Shown here: in pieces, positions 26,547-35,552 of the stretch
How positions within the stretch are numbered: the stretch's first letter is position 1
Layout: each line of letters begins with the position of its first letter
Source of the DNA: Polyangiaceae bacterium
GTDB taxonomy: Bacteria; Myxococcota_A; Polyangia; Polyangiales; Polyangiaceae
Assembly: GCA_013361525.1 (NCBI GenBank)
Contig: JABFXY010000026.1
Coordinates: 96,751-160,750, forward strand
Direction of reading: 5' to 3'
Length of the DNA: 64,000 nt
Notes under the pieces: generated by a model
Databases searched by the model: none
What the model was told of the DNA's origin: nothing
What the model saw: the letters and a program-made list of their open reading frames with translations, nothing else
Made by a program: the position numbers and the translations under genes

Positions 26547-27080
26547 CTACTGCATCTGTTCGAGCATTTCCGCGAGGGCGGCCTTGATCTTCAATGCCTT
26601 CTTGATCTCGTCGCTCGTGACGTACGGATATTCCCCGTACTCGAGGAAGCTGTTGCATTGATGATCGCGGAGGAACTTCACGAACGCCGCGGTGTTCGTC
26701 TTCCAATCGGCGGGAAACCCTTCGAGGTTGACGAAGACGGTGTCGATCCCCGCCTTGCGAAACAGCGCCACCGCGTCCTCGGTGTACTTGTCGAAGTCGG
26801 TATCGAAGATGCCCTGGTACATGAACCGGGTATCGTTGTCGAACAGCACCCAGCGGAGGTAATGAAGCTTCAGCGGCGCCAATAGGGTCGGGTCCGCTTC
26901 GAGCGCTTTCGCTACGGTGGGACCATATTGGCGAATCGTCTCCGCCTTGCCGGGCTTGACGTTCGCGATGATCGTGAACCCGTAGCAGGCAGGCGTTTTG
27001 GGGAAGATGGGGCCGTACTTTCCCTTTTCGAGATGATCGGTCGATTTGGGTATCGCGACGGCCTGAGGTCGGATCTCCAT
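26547..27080 (-). CDS. Small conserved protein, first gene of the DyP operon
   Basis: The start at 27080 is fixed by an AGGAG ribosome-binding sequence seven bases upstream, giving 177 residues. The sequence (YGFTIIANVKPGKAETI, LHYLRWVLFDNDTRFMYQGIFDTDF, IDTVFVNLEGFP) has alternating beta/alpha segments that could form a ferredoxin-like alpha/beta barrel, a fold shared with DyP and chlorite-dismutase-like proteins. That resemblance is structural guesswork. There are two Cys residues, no signal peptide and no membrane segment. It leads the operon and faces the kinase gene across a 146-bp divergent promoter region. Confidence 0.8.
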   Translation of the reverse strand: MEIRPQAVAIPKSTDHLEKGKYGPIFPKTPACYGFTIIANVKPGKAETIRQYGPTVAKALEADPTLLAPLKLHYLRWVLFDNDTRFMYQGIFDTDFDKYTEDAVALFRKAGIDTVFVNLEGFPADWKTNTAAFVKFLRDHQCNSFLEYGEYPYVTSDEIKKALKIKAALAEMLEQMQ

Positions 27081-27226
27081 GGGCGCGCTCCTTTGCGGAC
27101 GGCTGCTGATTTCGGTGATGCAAGCCGCTGCCCCGCGCGCCCCCCGCATGTGCTCGCCGCGCCCCTTCGCGAGGCCGGCGTCATCCTCCAGCCATCCCCG
27201 GCCCGCAAATGCTAGGGTCTCGGTCG
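27081..27226. promoter_or_regulatory. Divergent promoter region between the DyP operon and a kinase gene
   Basis: These 146 bp must hold both promoters. The minus-strand ribosome-binding sequence AGGAG is visible at about 27088-27092. An AGGGT at 27214-27218 precedes the ATG at 27227. No operator or inverted repeat stands out. Confidence 0.5.
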
Positions 27227-28834
27227 ATGTTGCCCGAGCGTCTCGGAGCGTTCGAGATCACCGGGATGCTCGGCGAGGGCGGAAGCGCCCTCGTCTATTC
27301 AGCGCACGACGGCGCGCGAGATGTCGCGCTCAAGGTCCTGCACGAAGAGCTCTGCGTCGACGAGAAGCAGGTCGAGCGTTTCCTCGCCGAGGCCGAGCGC
27401 ATGCGCAGTGTGCGGCATCCTTCGCTGGTGCCCGTGCTCGGCGCGGGTTGCCTGCCCGGCGGTCGGCCTTTCATCGTCATGCCGCGGCTTCGCGGTCGCA
27501 CCCTCGCGGCTCGTCTGGTCCACGGCCCGGTGCCGTTCGCGCGCGCTCTCTCGCTCTTCGAGGACGTGGCGCAAGCCGTCGCCGCGCTCCACCAAGCAGG
27601 CCTCGTTCACCGCGACATCAAGCCGGAGAATGTGTTTTGGTGCGAGCCTGAAGACGTACTCGTGTTGCTCGATCTCGGCATCGCGCGCGACACCTTCAGC
27701 GGTCCTTCGACGACGACCCGCGCCGGGTTTCAGCGCGGGACGCCGGCCTATATGGCACCGGAGCGATTGTTCGGGCAGCCGGCGAGCACGGCGTCCGACA
27801 TCTACGAGCTCGCGCTCTTGTTCTACATGATGACGACGGCGCGGCTGCCTTGGGAGGAAGGCGACGCGCTCGGTCGGGTGAAGCCCGCGCTTCGGCCGCA
27901 AGATCGACACCTCCTTCCCGCGCAGCTCGCGGACGTCTTGCTCGAGGCGATGAGCTTCGATGTCACGCAGCGTCCTTCGACCGTGGAGACGCTGATGGCG
28001 AAGATTCGTCGCGCCACCACGGTGTTTGCCCCGACGGTGCTCGCGCCGATTACGCCGAACGTGCCGATCGGTCTTTGGCCTTCGTCGCCGCCCCCGGCCC
28101 ACGCCGAAAGCGCGCCGCACGACGTCACCATTCAAACCCCGGACAAGGTGACGCTCAGGTCGCAGGACACGCCCGCGGTGCGCCCGTCGACCACGACGCC
28201 CGCGTCTGCGCCGCGCAGTCGCACGGGGCTCTTCGCTGTCGCGACCTTCGTCCTCGGTGCGGGCCTCGCCGCGGGGTTGGCGCTCGGTATCCCTGCATTG
28301 AAGAGCCGTCAGGCGCCGGCCGCTGCCGTGGGCACGCCGAGTGACGATTCGAGCGCAGCGGCGGAAGCCACGTCCGAGCCGAGCGCGCTGCCTGCTGCTT
28401 CTCTATCGATCGCTTCGTCGGAGGCTATCGAGTCAGCCTCTGCGCCCTCCGATTCAGCCTCGGCCGATTCGAGCGCATCGGCTTCGGCGAGCGTGGCGCG
28501 CTTCGCGAGCGCCGGGCCGATCAAAGAAGGAACGATCGACCCCGAGGCTGTTCGCTCCCGCGTGACTGCGCGTATGTCCGCGATGCAGGCGTGTTTGTCG
28601 ACCGACGCGGCCAAACCCGATTTCCAGGGTGGCCGCGTGAACCTGCGCTTTTGGATCGGCACGAATGGGACCGTCACCTCGGCGACGGGCTCGAGCGCCG
28701 AGCTCTCACGCGCGGTCGTCGATTGTGTCGTCGGTCAGGTGAAGACGGTGTCGTTCCCCACGCCGGTGGGCGGGCCGGTCAACATCATCTTCCCAATCCG
28801 TTTCAAGCCGGCTCAGTCGTCGAGCTCCGGGTAG
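27227..28834 (+). CDS. Membrane Ser/Thr kinase with AgmX/PglI-type C-terminal domain
   Basis: The ATG at 27227 is preferred to 27209; the product is 535 residues. The kinase domain has a Gly loop GEGGSALVY, Lys36 in VALKVL, HRDIKPEN at 128-135 and DLG at 149 in place of DFG. A Pro/Thr-rich juxtamembrane stretch leads to one TM helix at about 334-357 (LFAVATFVLGAGLAAGLALG), then a Ser/Ala-rich linker. The last 100 residues (VTARMSAMQACLS...VNLRFWIGTNGTVTSA...FPTPVGGPVNIIFPIRF) match the AgmX/PglI C-terminal domain, a TonB-C-like periplasmic module. The layout implies a receptor kinase that senses or acts on an envelope complex. It is convergent with the next gene, 13 bp away. Confidence 0.88.
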   Translation: MLPERLGAFEITGMLGEGGSALVYSAHDGARDVALKVLHEELCVDEKQVERFLAEAERMRSVRHPSLVPVLGAGCLPGGRPFIVMPRLRGRTLAARLVHGPVPFARALSLFEDVAQAVAALHQAGLVHRDIKPENVFWCEPEDVLVLLDLGIARDTFSGPSTTTRAGFQRGTPAYMAPERLFGQPASTASDIYELALLFYMMTTARLPWEEGDALGRVKPALRPQDRHLLPAQLADVLLEAMSFDVTQRPSTVETLMAKIRRATTVFAPTVLAPITPNVPIGLWPSSPPPAHAESAPHDVTIQTPDKVTLRSQDTPAVRPSTTTPASAPRSRTGLFAVATFVLGAGLAAGLALGIPALKSRQAPAAAVGTPSDDSSAAAEATSEPSALPAASLSIASSEAIESASAPSDSASADSSASASASVARFASAGPIKEGTIDPEAVRSRVTARMSAMQACLSTDAAKPDFQGGRVNLRFWIGTNGTVTSATGSSAELSRAVVDCVVGQVKTVSFPTPVGGPVNIIFPIRFKPAQSSSSG

Positions 28835-28847
28835 GGGCGGCGGCTGT

Positions 28848-29135
28848 TTACCAATTCGGCGAGCAGGTCTTGATATCCGCGGCCGACTTCGCGTCCCGAA
28901 GGCACTTCATGCGTTTTGCATAGGGAAGACGGCCAAACTCCGGCGGCTGCGTCTTCTTCACGCAGTCTTTATCGAAACCCTTCGGATCGACGCCGGTCTC
29001 CTTTTTCATGACCTCGCTGAGGTTCGCGCATACTTCCTCGGGTGATGGTGCGCGCAGCCATCCGAACCAGAAGACGAACGCGGCGAGGCCCAGGAGCCCC
29101 ACCAGCACACCCAACCCGAGCAGAACTTTCTTCAT
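28848..29135 (-). CDS. Small membrane-anchored Cys-containing protein
   Basis: A 95-residue protein starting MKKVLLGLGVLVGLLGLAAFVFWFGW, a single N-terminal membrane anchor or uncleaved signal. The soluble part has four Cys (VCANL, KDCVKK, KCLRDA, KTCSP) spaced as in small periplasmic disulfide proteins common in myxobacteria. No named family recognised. It converges on the receptor kinase gene. Confidence 0.65.
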   Translation of the reverse strand: MKKVLLGLGVLVGLLGLAAFVFWFGWLRAPSPEEVCANLSEVMKKETGVDPKGFDKDCVKKTQPPEFGRLPYAKRMKCLRDAKSAADIKTCSPNW

Positions 29136-29275
29136 AAGGATTCAGCCTTCGGTAACACTCATTCGGCAAAGTGCCACGCCTCGTACGACGGCGATCATCG
29201 CTCCTTCCCTTGGCCTCGTCCGAGCCCATTCACTATCCCGCTAGACTGAAGGAATCCGAATTGGGCGGAATCGAC

Positions 29276-30001
29276 TCATTCGTCGAGCTCGGGATAGCGC
29301 CGGAAGATCCCCTGCTCGTTGAACGGAATGCGTCGAGGCGACGCGAGGTACGCCGCGATGTTCGGTCGGTCCGCCACGCGATCGTGCAGCGCGCGAAGCG
29401 CTCGGATCTTCCGCGCGTTGCGCTTCATCGCGCGCGGGAATGCGTAATCGAGGCCGTCGACGATTTGAAATAGCGAGAGGTCGACGTACGACACGGCCCG
29501 GCCGAGCATGTACGAGCCGGTGCTGCGCTCGAGCTCGCGATTGAAGTAGCCGAGGAACTTGGGAATCCGATCGGCGACGAACGCCTCGGCGCGTTTGCGT
29601 GCCTCGCGTTTCTGATCTTCGTAATATTGGTTTAGCGAAATGGGGTGATGGGTGTCGTGCACCTCTGCCACGAGGTCGGCGATGGTGAGCGCGAGCGCGT
29701 GGGCGAGGACACGCTTCGCCTCCGCTTTCGGGACAAGGCCGATACGAGGTCCCAAATAGGCGAGGATGTTCGCCGTCTGCCCGACGATGAGCGTGCCGGA
29801 CTTCAAAAACGGCGGCGCGAACGGTGCAGGGGAGGGGGCGCTCTTCATGACGGCGAGCAGCTTCTCCACGCCGCCGCCCTTCGACGCGGGGAGGCGCGCG
29901 ACGTCGACGTAGGGCGCGGCCGCGTCCTCGAGCGCGAGTCGAACGAACTCACCTCGTCCTTGGATTCCGGGCCAGTAATAGAGCTCGTATCGGTTCGGCA
30001 T
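29276..30001 (-). CDS. Glutathione S-transferase family protein
   Basis: With the ATG at 30001 the product is 241 residues. The N-terminal thioredoxin-like domain starts YELYYWPGIQGRGEFVRLALED, a sigma/alpha/mu-type GST opening with a catalytic-type Tyr. A cis-Pro/SNAIL-like segment follows (GQTANILAYLG). The all-helical C-terminal domain includes YMLGRAVSYVDLSLFQIVDGLDYAFP. It would conjugate or isomerise electrophiles using glutathione or another thiol; the substrate is unknown. An alternative start at 30028 would add nine residues. The neighbour 39 bp upstream is a YdeI-type gene on the same strand. Confidence 0.88.
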   Translation of the reverse strand: MPNRYELYYWPGIQGRGEFVRLALEDAAAPYVDVARLPASKGGGVEKLLAVMKSAPSPAPFAPPFLKSGTLIVGQTANILAYLGPRIGLVPKAEAKRVLAHALALTIADLVAEVHDTHHPISLNQYYEDQKREARKRAEAFVADRIPKFLGYFNRELERSTGSYMLGRAVSYVDLSLFQIVDGLDYAFPRAMKRNARKIRALRALHDRVADRPNIAAYLASPRRIPFNEQGIFRRYPELDE

Positions 30002-30040
30002 GTGCGAAGGCGTATCACGGACGGTCATTGCTGACGCGGC

Positions 30041-30655
30041 CTACGCTTTGTTCGGAGATAGCGCCGCGATCCGCCGGCCTTGGGCGGAGTCCTCGATGAG
30101 CTGCGCGAGGCGCTTTGCCCGTGTCTCTTCTTTCTTTGCGCTCATGACCCAATGGGTGACTGCGCGCCGATACCAGGGTGCCTCGCCCTCGACGTACGCG
30201 TGCGCTTTGCGATGACGCGCGAGCTGCGCGGCGAGGTTGTCGGAGAGCTTTACCGGCTCTTTCTGCTCGAAGGAGTAGACCCGCGATTTCTCCTCTTTTC
30301 GGTGGGAGAACGCAGTGAGCCCTGCCTCGCGCACGAGACCTTCTTTTTGGAGCTCGCCGATCCGCCGAATGTTGACCGCGCTCCAGATGCTGGTCGGCTT
30401 TCGCGGTGTGAATCGAATCATGTAGCGCTCGTCGTCGATCGATTTGCGCACGCCGTCGATCCACCCGAAGCACAACGCTTGATCGACCGACTCGGGCCAG
30501 GTGAGGCTCGGCTTGCCCGTGCCTCGTTTGTAATAACCGACCCAAAGCTCGTCTTTCGACGTGTGGTTCTTTTCGAGCCAGGTTCGCCATTCGGTCGGCG
30601 ACCGGAAATATTTCGGGGTCGGGGTCACGCCGAGAAATGTAGATCGGCACGACAA
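30041..30655 (-). CDS. YdeI/OmpD-associated family protein
   Basis: A 204-residue protein with the conserved opening WLEKNHTSKDELWVGYYKRGTG and the family core ALCFGWIDGVRKSIDDERY followed by TPRKPTSIWSAVN. This is the 'bacteriocin-protection, YdeI or OmpD-associated' family. The Lys-rich C-terminus (TRAKRLAQLIEDS) fits the second family domain. No enzymatic function is proven. It probably forms an operon with the GST downstream. Confidence 0.88.
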   Translation of the reverse strand: MSCRSTFLGVTPTPKYFRSPTEWRTWLEKNHTSKDELWVGYYKRGTGKPSLTWPESVDQALCFGWIDGVRKSIDDERYMIRFTPRKPTSIWSAVNIRRIGELQKEGLVREAGLTAFSHRKEEKSRVYSFEQKEPVKLSDNLAAQLARHRKAHAYVEGEAPWYRRAVTHWVMSAKKEETRAKRLAQLIEDSAQGRRIAALSPNKA

Positions 30656-30671
30656 TGGCGCTGAAGTGCCA

Positions 30672-31610
30672 TTACCTCAAAAAGCGCACGAGGGGGCTCG
30701 CGCCGCGGACGAGGCGCAGCGCCTCGATGGCCGCGCGAATGGTCGCGACGTCGGGGTCGTAGTCGTATTCGAGTGTCGCGACGCCGTCGGCGACGGTGAG
30801 CGTCGGCACGTCCCAGCGGGTCAAGGCGAGGAGCTTCGCGCGAACCCGCGGCGTCAAAATGGTGCGTGCGTCGTGGGTTCGAACGGCAAAAGCCGCATCG
30901 AAGGCTTGGTCCGTCGGCACTTCGGGACCGAAACGATCCCCGAAGCGGAACAACCGTTGAATGAAGTTGGTGCGCGGCAAGACGAGGAGCGGCTTCAGCG
31001 CGGGCGCGACCGTCGTTCCGAGCTTCGTCGACGTGATGAGGAACGCGCTCTGGCATTCGAAGTCGACGAGCAACGAAAAGGGTCCGTCGTCGAGGCGAAA
31101 CGTCGCCCGGTAGCTCCACGGCATTCGCCCCTGGGGCTCGGTCTCCCATTGCGATGCTTCGACCTCGACACCGAATCGACCGAGGGCTTGCTCGACGTGT
31201 CTCGGGACGCGCCGCGCCTCGGCTTGCACCTCGGCCGGTGGCATGACCGTCAGCTGCACGGGTCGCTTTTTCTTCGACGCGAGAGGGGGAGGAGCGTCGC
31301 CGGGCCTGCGGGCCCGCGCTTCGATGTCCGAAACGTCGTCGTCGAGGTCGTCGAGAAGCGAGGCGTACGCCTCCATTGCGACGGCCCAATGTTCGAGCTC
31401 CGCTTCCCCTGCCGTCTGGCTGTCGGCTTCGTCGGCGTCGATGGCCTTCGTTGCCCGCGCGCGCGCTTCGAAGAGCGCGGTCCACGTCGGCTGATCGAGG
31501 AAGTGGAAGATCTCGGGCGAGATGCGCGTCTCCAGGCGCCGTATCTCGTCGCGGATGCTCTTCAATCGAAGAAGCAGCCCCGACGCCCTATCGCGATAGG
31601 CGCCCGTCAC
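30672..31610 (-). CDS. Uncharacterised protein, 312 aa
   Basis: The GTG at 31610 is the likely start, 13 bp after the SGNH hydrolase gene ends; the frame is open further upstream only over that gene. The first third is helical (LLLRLKSIRDEIRRLETRI). The middle has a basic Pro-rich segment (RRPGDAPPPLASKKKRPVQL). The C-terminal half contains beta-rich sequence (MPWSYRATFRLDDGPFSLLVDFECQ). No signal peptide. No family recognised. Confidence 0.6.
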   Translation of the reverse strand: MTGAYRDRASGLLLRLKSIRDEIRRLETRISPEIFHFLDQPTWTALFEARARATKAIDADEADSQTAGEAELEHWAVAMEAYASLLDDLDDDVSDIEARARRPGDAPPPLASKKKRPVQLTVMPPAEVQAEARRVPRHVEQALGRFGVEVEASQWETEPQGRMPWSYRATFRLDDGPFSLLVDFECQSAFLITSTKLGTTVAPALKPLLVLPRTNFIQRLFRFGDRFGPEVPTDQAFDAAFAVRTHDARTILTPRVRAKLLALTRWDVPTLTVADGVATLEYDYDPDVATIRAAIEALRLVRGASPLVRFLR

Positions 31611-31623
31611 CGGCTGCTTCCGA

Positions 31624-33009
31624 TCATTTCGCCGGCCCGGACGAGCCTTTCGCGATCTTGTTCGGCCCGAGACCCTCGACGAGCGAGTCGAACATCGTCC
31701 CGCCGAGCTCTCGATAACCCTTGATGGTGAGGTGAATCTTGTCCGCTTGGACCTTCGCCTCCGGCTCTTCGGACATGCGCGCGAAGCTGCCCTCACCGCC
31801 GAGGATCTTCCACGCGTCGAACCAGTAGCATCCGTGCGCCTTGGCGGCCTTCATCACCGTCTCGCGCATCTGCGTGACACGCGACTCGGCGTCGCCGCGG
31901 TCGGTCGGAGAGACGACGACGCAATCGGCATTCGAAGAGACGCTGCGCACGCGGCCGAGGAGCTCGCCGACCTGCTTTTCGACTTTGGCGTACGAAGGAT
32001 TGGTGTCGCCGGCCTCGTTCGTTCCGTATTCGAGGATCACCAGGTCGGGTTTGCGGCGAGCTACCTCTTTGGTCCACGCGGCTTCGTCCCAGGAGAGCGC
32101 GGTGCCATAACGTGCGCCGTTGATCGCGAGCGTGTCGAGGACGACGCCCGGGTGCGATTGCGGATCGGATTCGACGACGACGCCGCATAGATCGGCTCGG
32201 CCGATCGGGCGGACGACGAACGGCGACTGTGTCGACGCGGTGAGCGACAGGTGCACGATCTCCCCGCGCTGCCCCTCTTTTTCGGTGAGGGTCACCTCGG
32301 GCTTGCCGTCGATCGAGTAGGCGACCGCGTCGCCTTTGTCGACGAGGCGGTAGCAGAGGTCGAAGCGCGCGCGGTCGCCGGGGATCGCGTCGGTGAACGT
32401 GAGCTCGACGCGCGGTCCGTCGTCGTAGCCGCTCATCATCAAGCCGCCGAGGCCATAGACGCCGTCACCTTGGCGCTTCGGCAAAACAGGCTTCTTCGGC
32501 CGCATCCGCCATTTGCCGTGGATGTCGAGCTTGATGCCGTCGTGGCGGTAGTTCTTGTAGCCGAGGTGAAGGAACCCGGGCCCCGCTTTGCCGAAGCGCG
32601 TGCCGAGCAGCTTGCGAACTTGTCCGGACCAGAAGTCGGCTTGGCCGTGCGAGTCGCCGAGCCAGACGATGCGGACGTGGTCGGTGCGCTGCTTCTTCTC
32701 GAGCGCGTCGAGGGCTGCGTGGAAGCGCGCGAGCTCGGGCGTCGTCGAGAGAAAGGGCGCGACGTCCTCTTGCTTGATGAGCGGCTCGGGCGGCGCCGGT
32801 GCGGGCGTCGCTTCGTCGGGCGCCGCGTGCTCGGTCGAGGCGACGGCGGCGGGGGCTCGGCTCGTCGGAGCGACGGGCGCCGCGTCGGATGCGCCACACG
32901 CCCCGAGAGCGAGCGTAGAGAGAGAAAGCGCAGCACCTACGCCGGCGCCGTGCGACAAGCGCCCGTGTTGTCGGTGACGCGCGCGCGCGCCATCGTTTCG
33001 ATCCATCAT
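31624..33009 (-). CDS. SGNH/GDSL hydrolase lipoprotein
   Basis: A 461-residue protein with a Tat-free lipoprotein signal ending in LALGACGAS, then an Ala/Pro-rich tether. SGNH blocks are clear: IVWLGDSHGQADFW (block I, nucleophile Ser), DLVILEYGTNEAGD (block III Asn), and VQADKIHLTIKGY (block V, Asp and His three residues apart). A beta-rich insert between blocks I and III (about residues 175-290) suggests a carbohydrate-recognition domain, as in peptidoglycan or exopolysaccharide O-acetyl esterases. Outer-membrane or periplasmic location is inferred. Its start is only 18 bp from the start of the divergent gene, so their promoters must overlap the coding ends, or the true start is downstream. 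Confidence 0.88.
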   Translation of the reverse strand: MMDRNDGARARHRQHGRLSHGAGVGAALSLSTLALGACGASDAAPVAPTSRAPAAVASTEHAAPDEATPAPAPPEPLIKQEDVAPFLSTTPELARFHAALDALEKKQRTDHVRIVWLGDSHGQADFWSGQVRKLLGTRFGKAGPGFLHLGYKNYRHDGIKLDIHGKWRMRPKKPVLPKRQGDGVYGLGGLMMSGYDDGPRVELTFTDAIPGDRARFDLCYRLVDKGDAVAYSIDGKPEVTLTEKEGQRGEIVHLSLTASTQSPFVVRPIGRADLCGVVVESDPQSHPGVVLDTLAINGARYGTALSWDEAAWTKEVARRKPDLVILEYGTNEAGDTNPSYAKVEKQVGELLGRVRSVSSNADCVVVSPTDRGDAESRVTQMRETVMKAAKAHGCYWFDAWKILGGEGSFARMSEEPEAKVQADKIHLTIKGYRELGGTMFDSLVEGLGPNKIAKGSSGPAK

Positions 33010-33027
33010 CGCCGCTCGCCACCCTTC

Positions 33028-34659
33028 ATGAAGACCGAGCCGGAGTCATTCGAATACCGTAGCCTGACACGGCGAGCGTCGCTCCTCGGCTTGCTCGGCG
33101 TGACCGCCGCGGGGGCTTGTTCCTCCGGTGACGAGCCGACCCCGACGCCGAGCGCGCTGCCTGCTCCGCTGCCTCCGATCGATCGTCCATCGACGGTGCA
33201 TGCAACGGCGGTGGTGCGCGATGTCCAGCGCGTCCACGAGCGGCTGAAGTCCCGGTTCGGCTTCGCGATTCTGCCGGGCTCGACGTGGGAGGCATCCGCG
33301 GTCGTGCTCGCGGGTCTGTCGCTTTCGGCCGCGGATACCGTCGACGGCGCGGCGCCGCTGCACATCGCCGTCACACGAAGCGAGACGAACCTGCTCGATG
33401 TCGTCGTGGGGATACCGCTCCGTGCGCCGGATCGCCTCATCGCGAGCGCGATCGCTGGAGCCGACGCGCGCTACGGGCTTCGACGCGACGACGCTGCGCG
33501 CGTCGATCTGCTCGAGCCGCGGGCCGCCGGAGCTGCCGCGGGCATCGCGATCGGTGTCGCTCGCAATCACCTCGTCGTCGCGTCGTCGAGTGAGGCACTT
33601 CGCGCCGCCGCGGCGTTCGTCGCGGATCCCGGGCAGAGCGCTTTCGGGCTTCCAACCTCCGACATCCGAATGGACGTGGACGAGACCCTCGTCGCGGAAA
33701 TTGGAAAACGATTCGCGGAGCGGATGCGAGCGGCGAAAGGCCCCGATTGGTCCGCGGTCGCTGCGATTGCATCCACCGAGCCGGAGATCGCGCGTTTGCT
33801 CGGCGCGCGCGGCGGCACGGTGACGGCCGACGTCGGCGAGACGGCGATTCGCGTCGGTGTGTCGCTCGCGTCGCGAGAAGGAAAGCCGCTCGAAGGATGT
33901 GTGAACGGCGGGCGCGAGCAGGTGCTTCGCCTCCACCCCGACGGGCTCGTCGGCGCGGTGACGTTTTCGAGCGAGGCGAGCCGAAAGCAGAGCGCGGCGC
34001 GCGCGGTGGATTGGCTGTCGTCCGCGCACCTCGTCGAGACCGAGCGCGCCGAGGCTGCGAGGCAGGCGATGGAGGCGCTCGCGGCTGCGCGTGGATCCGC
34101 GACGCGCCTGTCGATCGAGCTCAGCGAGATGGGGTGGGTGGCCTACGGTGGGACGGATCTGTCGAACGAAAAGGGCGCGAAACAAGCTCTCGAGGAGCTG
34201 GTGAAGGCGATCGGAAGCGACGATCGGACCGAGCCGGGCATGCAGCTCGTCGCGACCGAGACGGTGGTCGAATCGGTCGGAGAAGCCGTGCGGCTTCGCC
34301 TTCGACAAGTCGCGGACAAGGCCGAGTCGAAGACGATCGCGACGATCCTCTTGCGCGTCGAGGACGACACCCTCGCGCTCGCGACCGGCCCGGACGCTGC
34401 TTACGCATTGAAGAAGGCGCTGGCCGCAGAGGGTGTGAGCGCGATCGCCGAGCTCTCCGAAGGCGTCGACGCCGAGGCGGCGATCTATCTGCGCCTGAAC
34501 GCCGGCGGGCTCACGGGTGGAAGCGGTGAAGCCAAAGAGCGCGACGCCGCGATCGTGTCCGTGCGTGCCTGCGAAGAGCCGATGACGCTGAAGCTGGCGC
34601 TCGAGCCGGGTGCGATCACCGCCGCGCTCGGCTGGCTCACGGAACGGAGAAGACCTTGA
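33028..34659 (+). CDS. Tat/lipoprotein-type exported protein of unknown function
   Basis: A 543-residue protein starting MKTEPESFEY. RRASLLGLLGVTAAGACSSG gives a twin-arginine-like motif followed at once by a lipobox AGAC. After a Pro-rich tether, the protein is a long run of alternating amphipathic beta and alpha segments (e.g. HIAVTRSETNLLDVVVGIPL, LRLHPDGLVGAVTFSSEASRK) without cysteines beyond the lipobox region and CVNGG. No family recognised. Its 3' end overlaps the convergent gene by 23 bp. Confidence 0.75.
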   Translation: MKTEPESFEYRSLTRRASLLGLLGVTAAGACSSGDEPTPTPSALPAPLPPIDRPSTVHATAVVRDVQRVHERLKSRFGFAILPGSTWEASAVVLAGLSLSAADTVDGAAPLHIAVTRSETNLLDVVVGIPLRAPDRLIASAIAGADARYGLRRDDAARVDLLEPRAAGAAAGIAIGVARNHLVVASSSEALRAAAAFVADPGQSAFGLPTSDIRMDVDETLVAEIGKRFAERMRAAKGPDWSAVAAIASTEPEIARLLGARGGTVTADVGETAIRVGVSLASREGKPLEGCVNGGREQVLRLHPDGLVGAVTFSSEASRKQSAARAVDWLSSAHLVETERAEAARQAMEALAAARGSATRLSIELSEMGWVAYGGTDLSNEKGAKQALEELVKAIGSDDRTEPGMQLVATETVVESVGEAVRLRLRQVADKAESKTIATILLRVEDDTLALATGPDAAYALKKALAAEGVSAIAELSEGVDAEAAIYLRLNAGGLTGGSGEAKERDAAIVSVRACEEPMTLKLALEPGAITAALGWLTERRRP

Positions 34660-35410
34660 TGTCCACGTGCATGTTGAAGCCCTTCGCGTAGTTCGCGCCG
34701 GGATCCATGTAGAAGAGCGCGACGGCGAGCGAGCCGTCGGGCGTCGCCGCAGCTTGTGAAGCGGTCGGCGTGAACTCTTTCGCGAACTCGAGCTTCGGAA
34801 GGGGCTGCGCCTTGAAGCCGCGCACGACGTCGAAATGGTCTTTGCGAAAGACCAGCTTGCCGCCGAGCGACCCGATGTGCGCGGTCGGGAACCCGGCGAT
34901 CGGCTTGAACTCGACGGCCTCGAGCGCGATGGCTTTGTCGAGCTTCTCCTTCTTCAGCCAGGCGCTCGCCTTCGAGAGCAAGAGCTCGGAGTCGGACTCG
35001 CAGCCGGCGCCGACCTCACAGAGCGTGGCTTGGGATTCGTAGGCGTCCTTTTCCGACGCGACCGTCGCGATGACGCCCGTGCCGCTTCCTTCCTCGGTGT
35101 AGGTCGACACGATCAGGAACACCTTGCGCTGCGCGTTCCACCCGATGGAGCCTGCGAGGAGCTTCTCCGCGAGGCGCTCGCGCTTGGCGTCGGCGACCTC
35201 GTCCGACGGCTCGGCCTCGGCGGAAGCCTCGGGCTCGGCGGTCGTTTCCGCGGCGGGCTCTGCAGCGGGCTTCGCGTTCGCCGGCGGCGGCGCTTGCGTG
35301 GGCTCCTCGTATTGGAGGTCCATCGAGCCGCACCCGGTCGCCGCGATGCTCGCAGCAACGAGGAGGGGGGCGACGCGCGCCGTCAGTCCGAGAGCCGAGA
35401 GGGTCATCAT
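34637..35410 (-). CDS. Lipoprotein of unknown function
   Basis: The two adjacent ATGs at 35410 and 35407 begin a signal peptide with lipobox ASIAATGCGS. The 257-residue product has an Ala/Glu/Pro-rich linker (about 40-70), then a globular part (IGWNAQRKVFLIVSTYTEEG, IGSLGGKLVFRKDHFDVVRG). Two Cys (LCEVGAGC) may pair. It ends convergently, overlapping the previous gene. No family recognised. Confidence 0.75.
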   Translation of the reverse strand: MMTLSALGLTARVAPLLVAASIAATGCGSMDLQYEEPTQAPPPANAKPAAEPAAETTAEPEASAEAEPSDEVADAKRERLAEKLLAGSIGWNAQRKVFLIVSTYTEEGSGTGVIATVASEKDAYESQATLCEVGAGCESDSELLLSKASAWLKKEKLDKAIALEAVEFKPIAGFPTAHIGSLGGKLVFRKDHFDVVRGFKAQPLPKLEFAKEFTPTASQAAATPDGSLAVALFYMDPGANYAKGFNMHVDIKVFSVP

Positions 35411-35552
35411 TTTCCAACGGTAGGCATAGCTGGATGGGGCGGGGCAACAAGGCCCGAGCACGATGCTCCCGCCGAAAAGCAAGGCTTTTCGCCGAACGCA
35501 TTTGCCGCTCTCATGACCTCGGTTTCCCGTGAACGCTCTATACATCGCGACA

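Noticed and set aside
24165..27080. Encapsulin cargo system around the DyP peroxidase.
   Set aside because: No encapsulin shell gene is nearby, and no obvious C-terminal cargo peptide is seen on the DyP.
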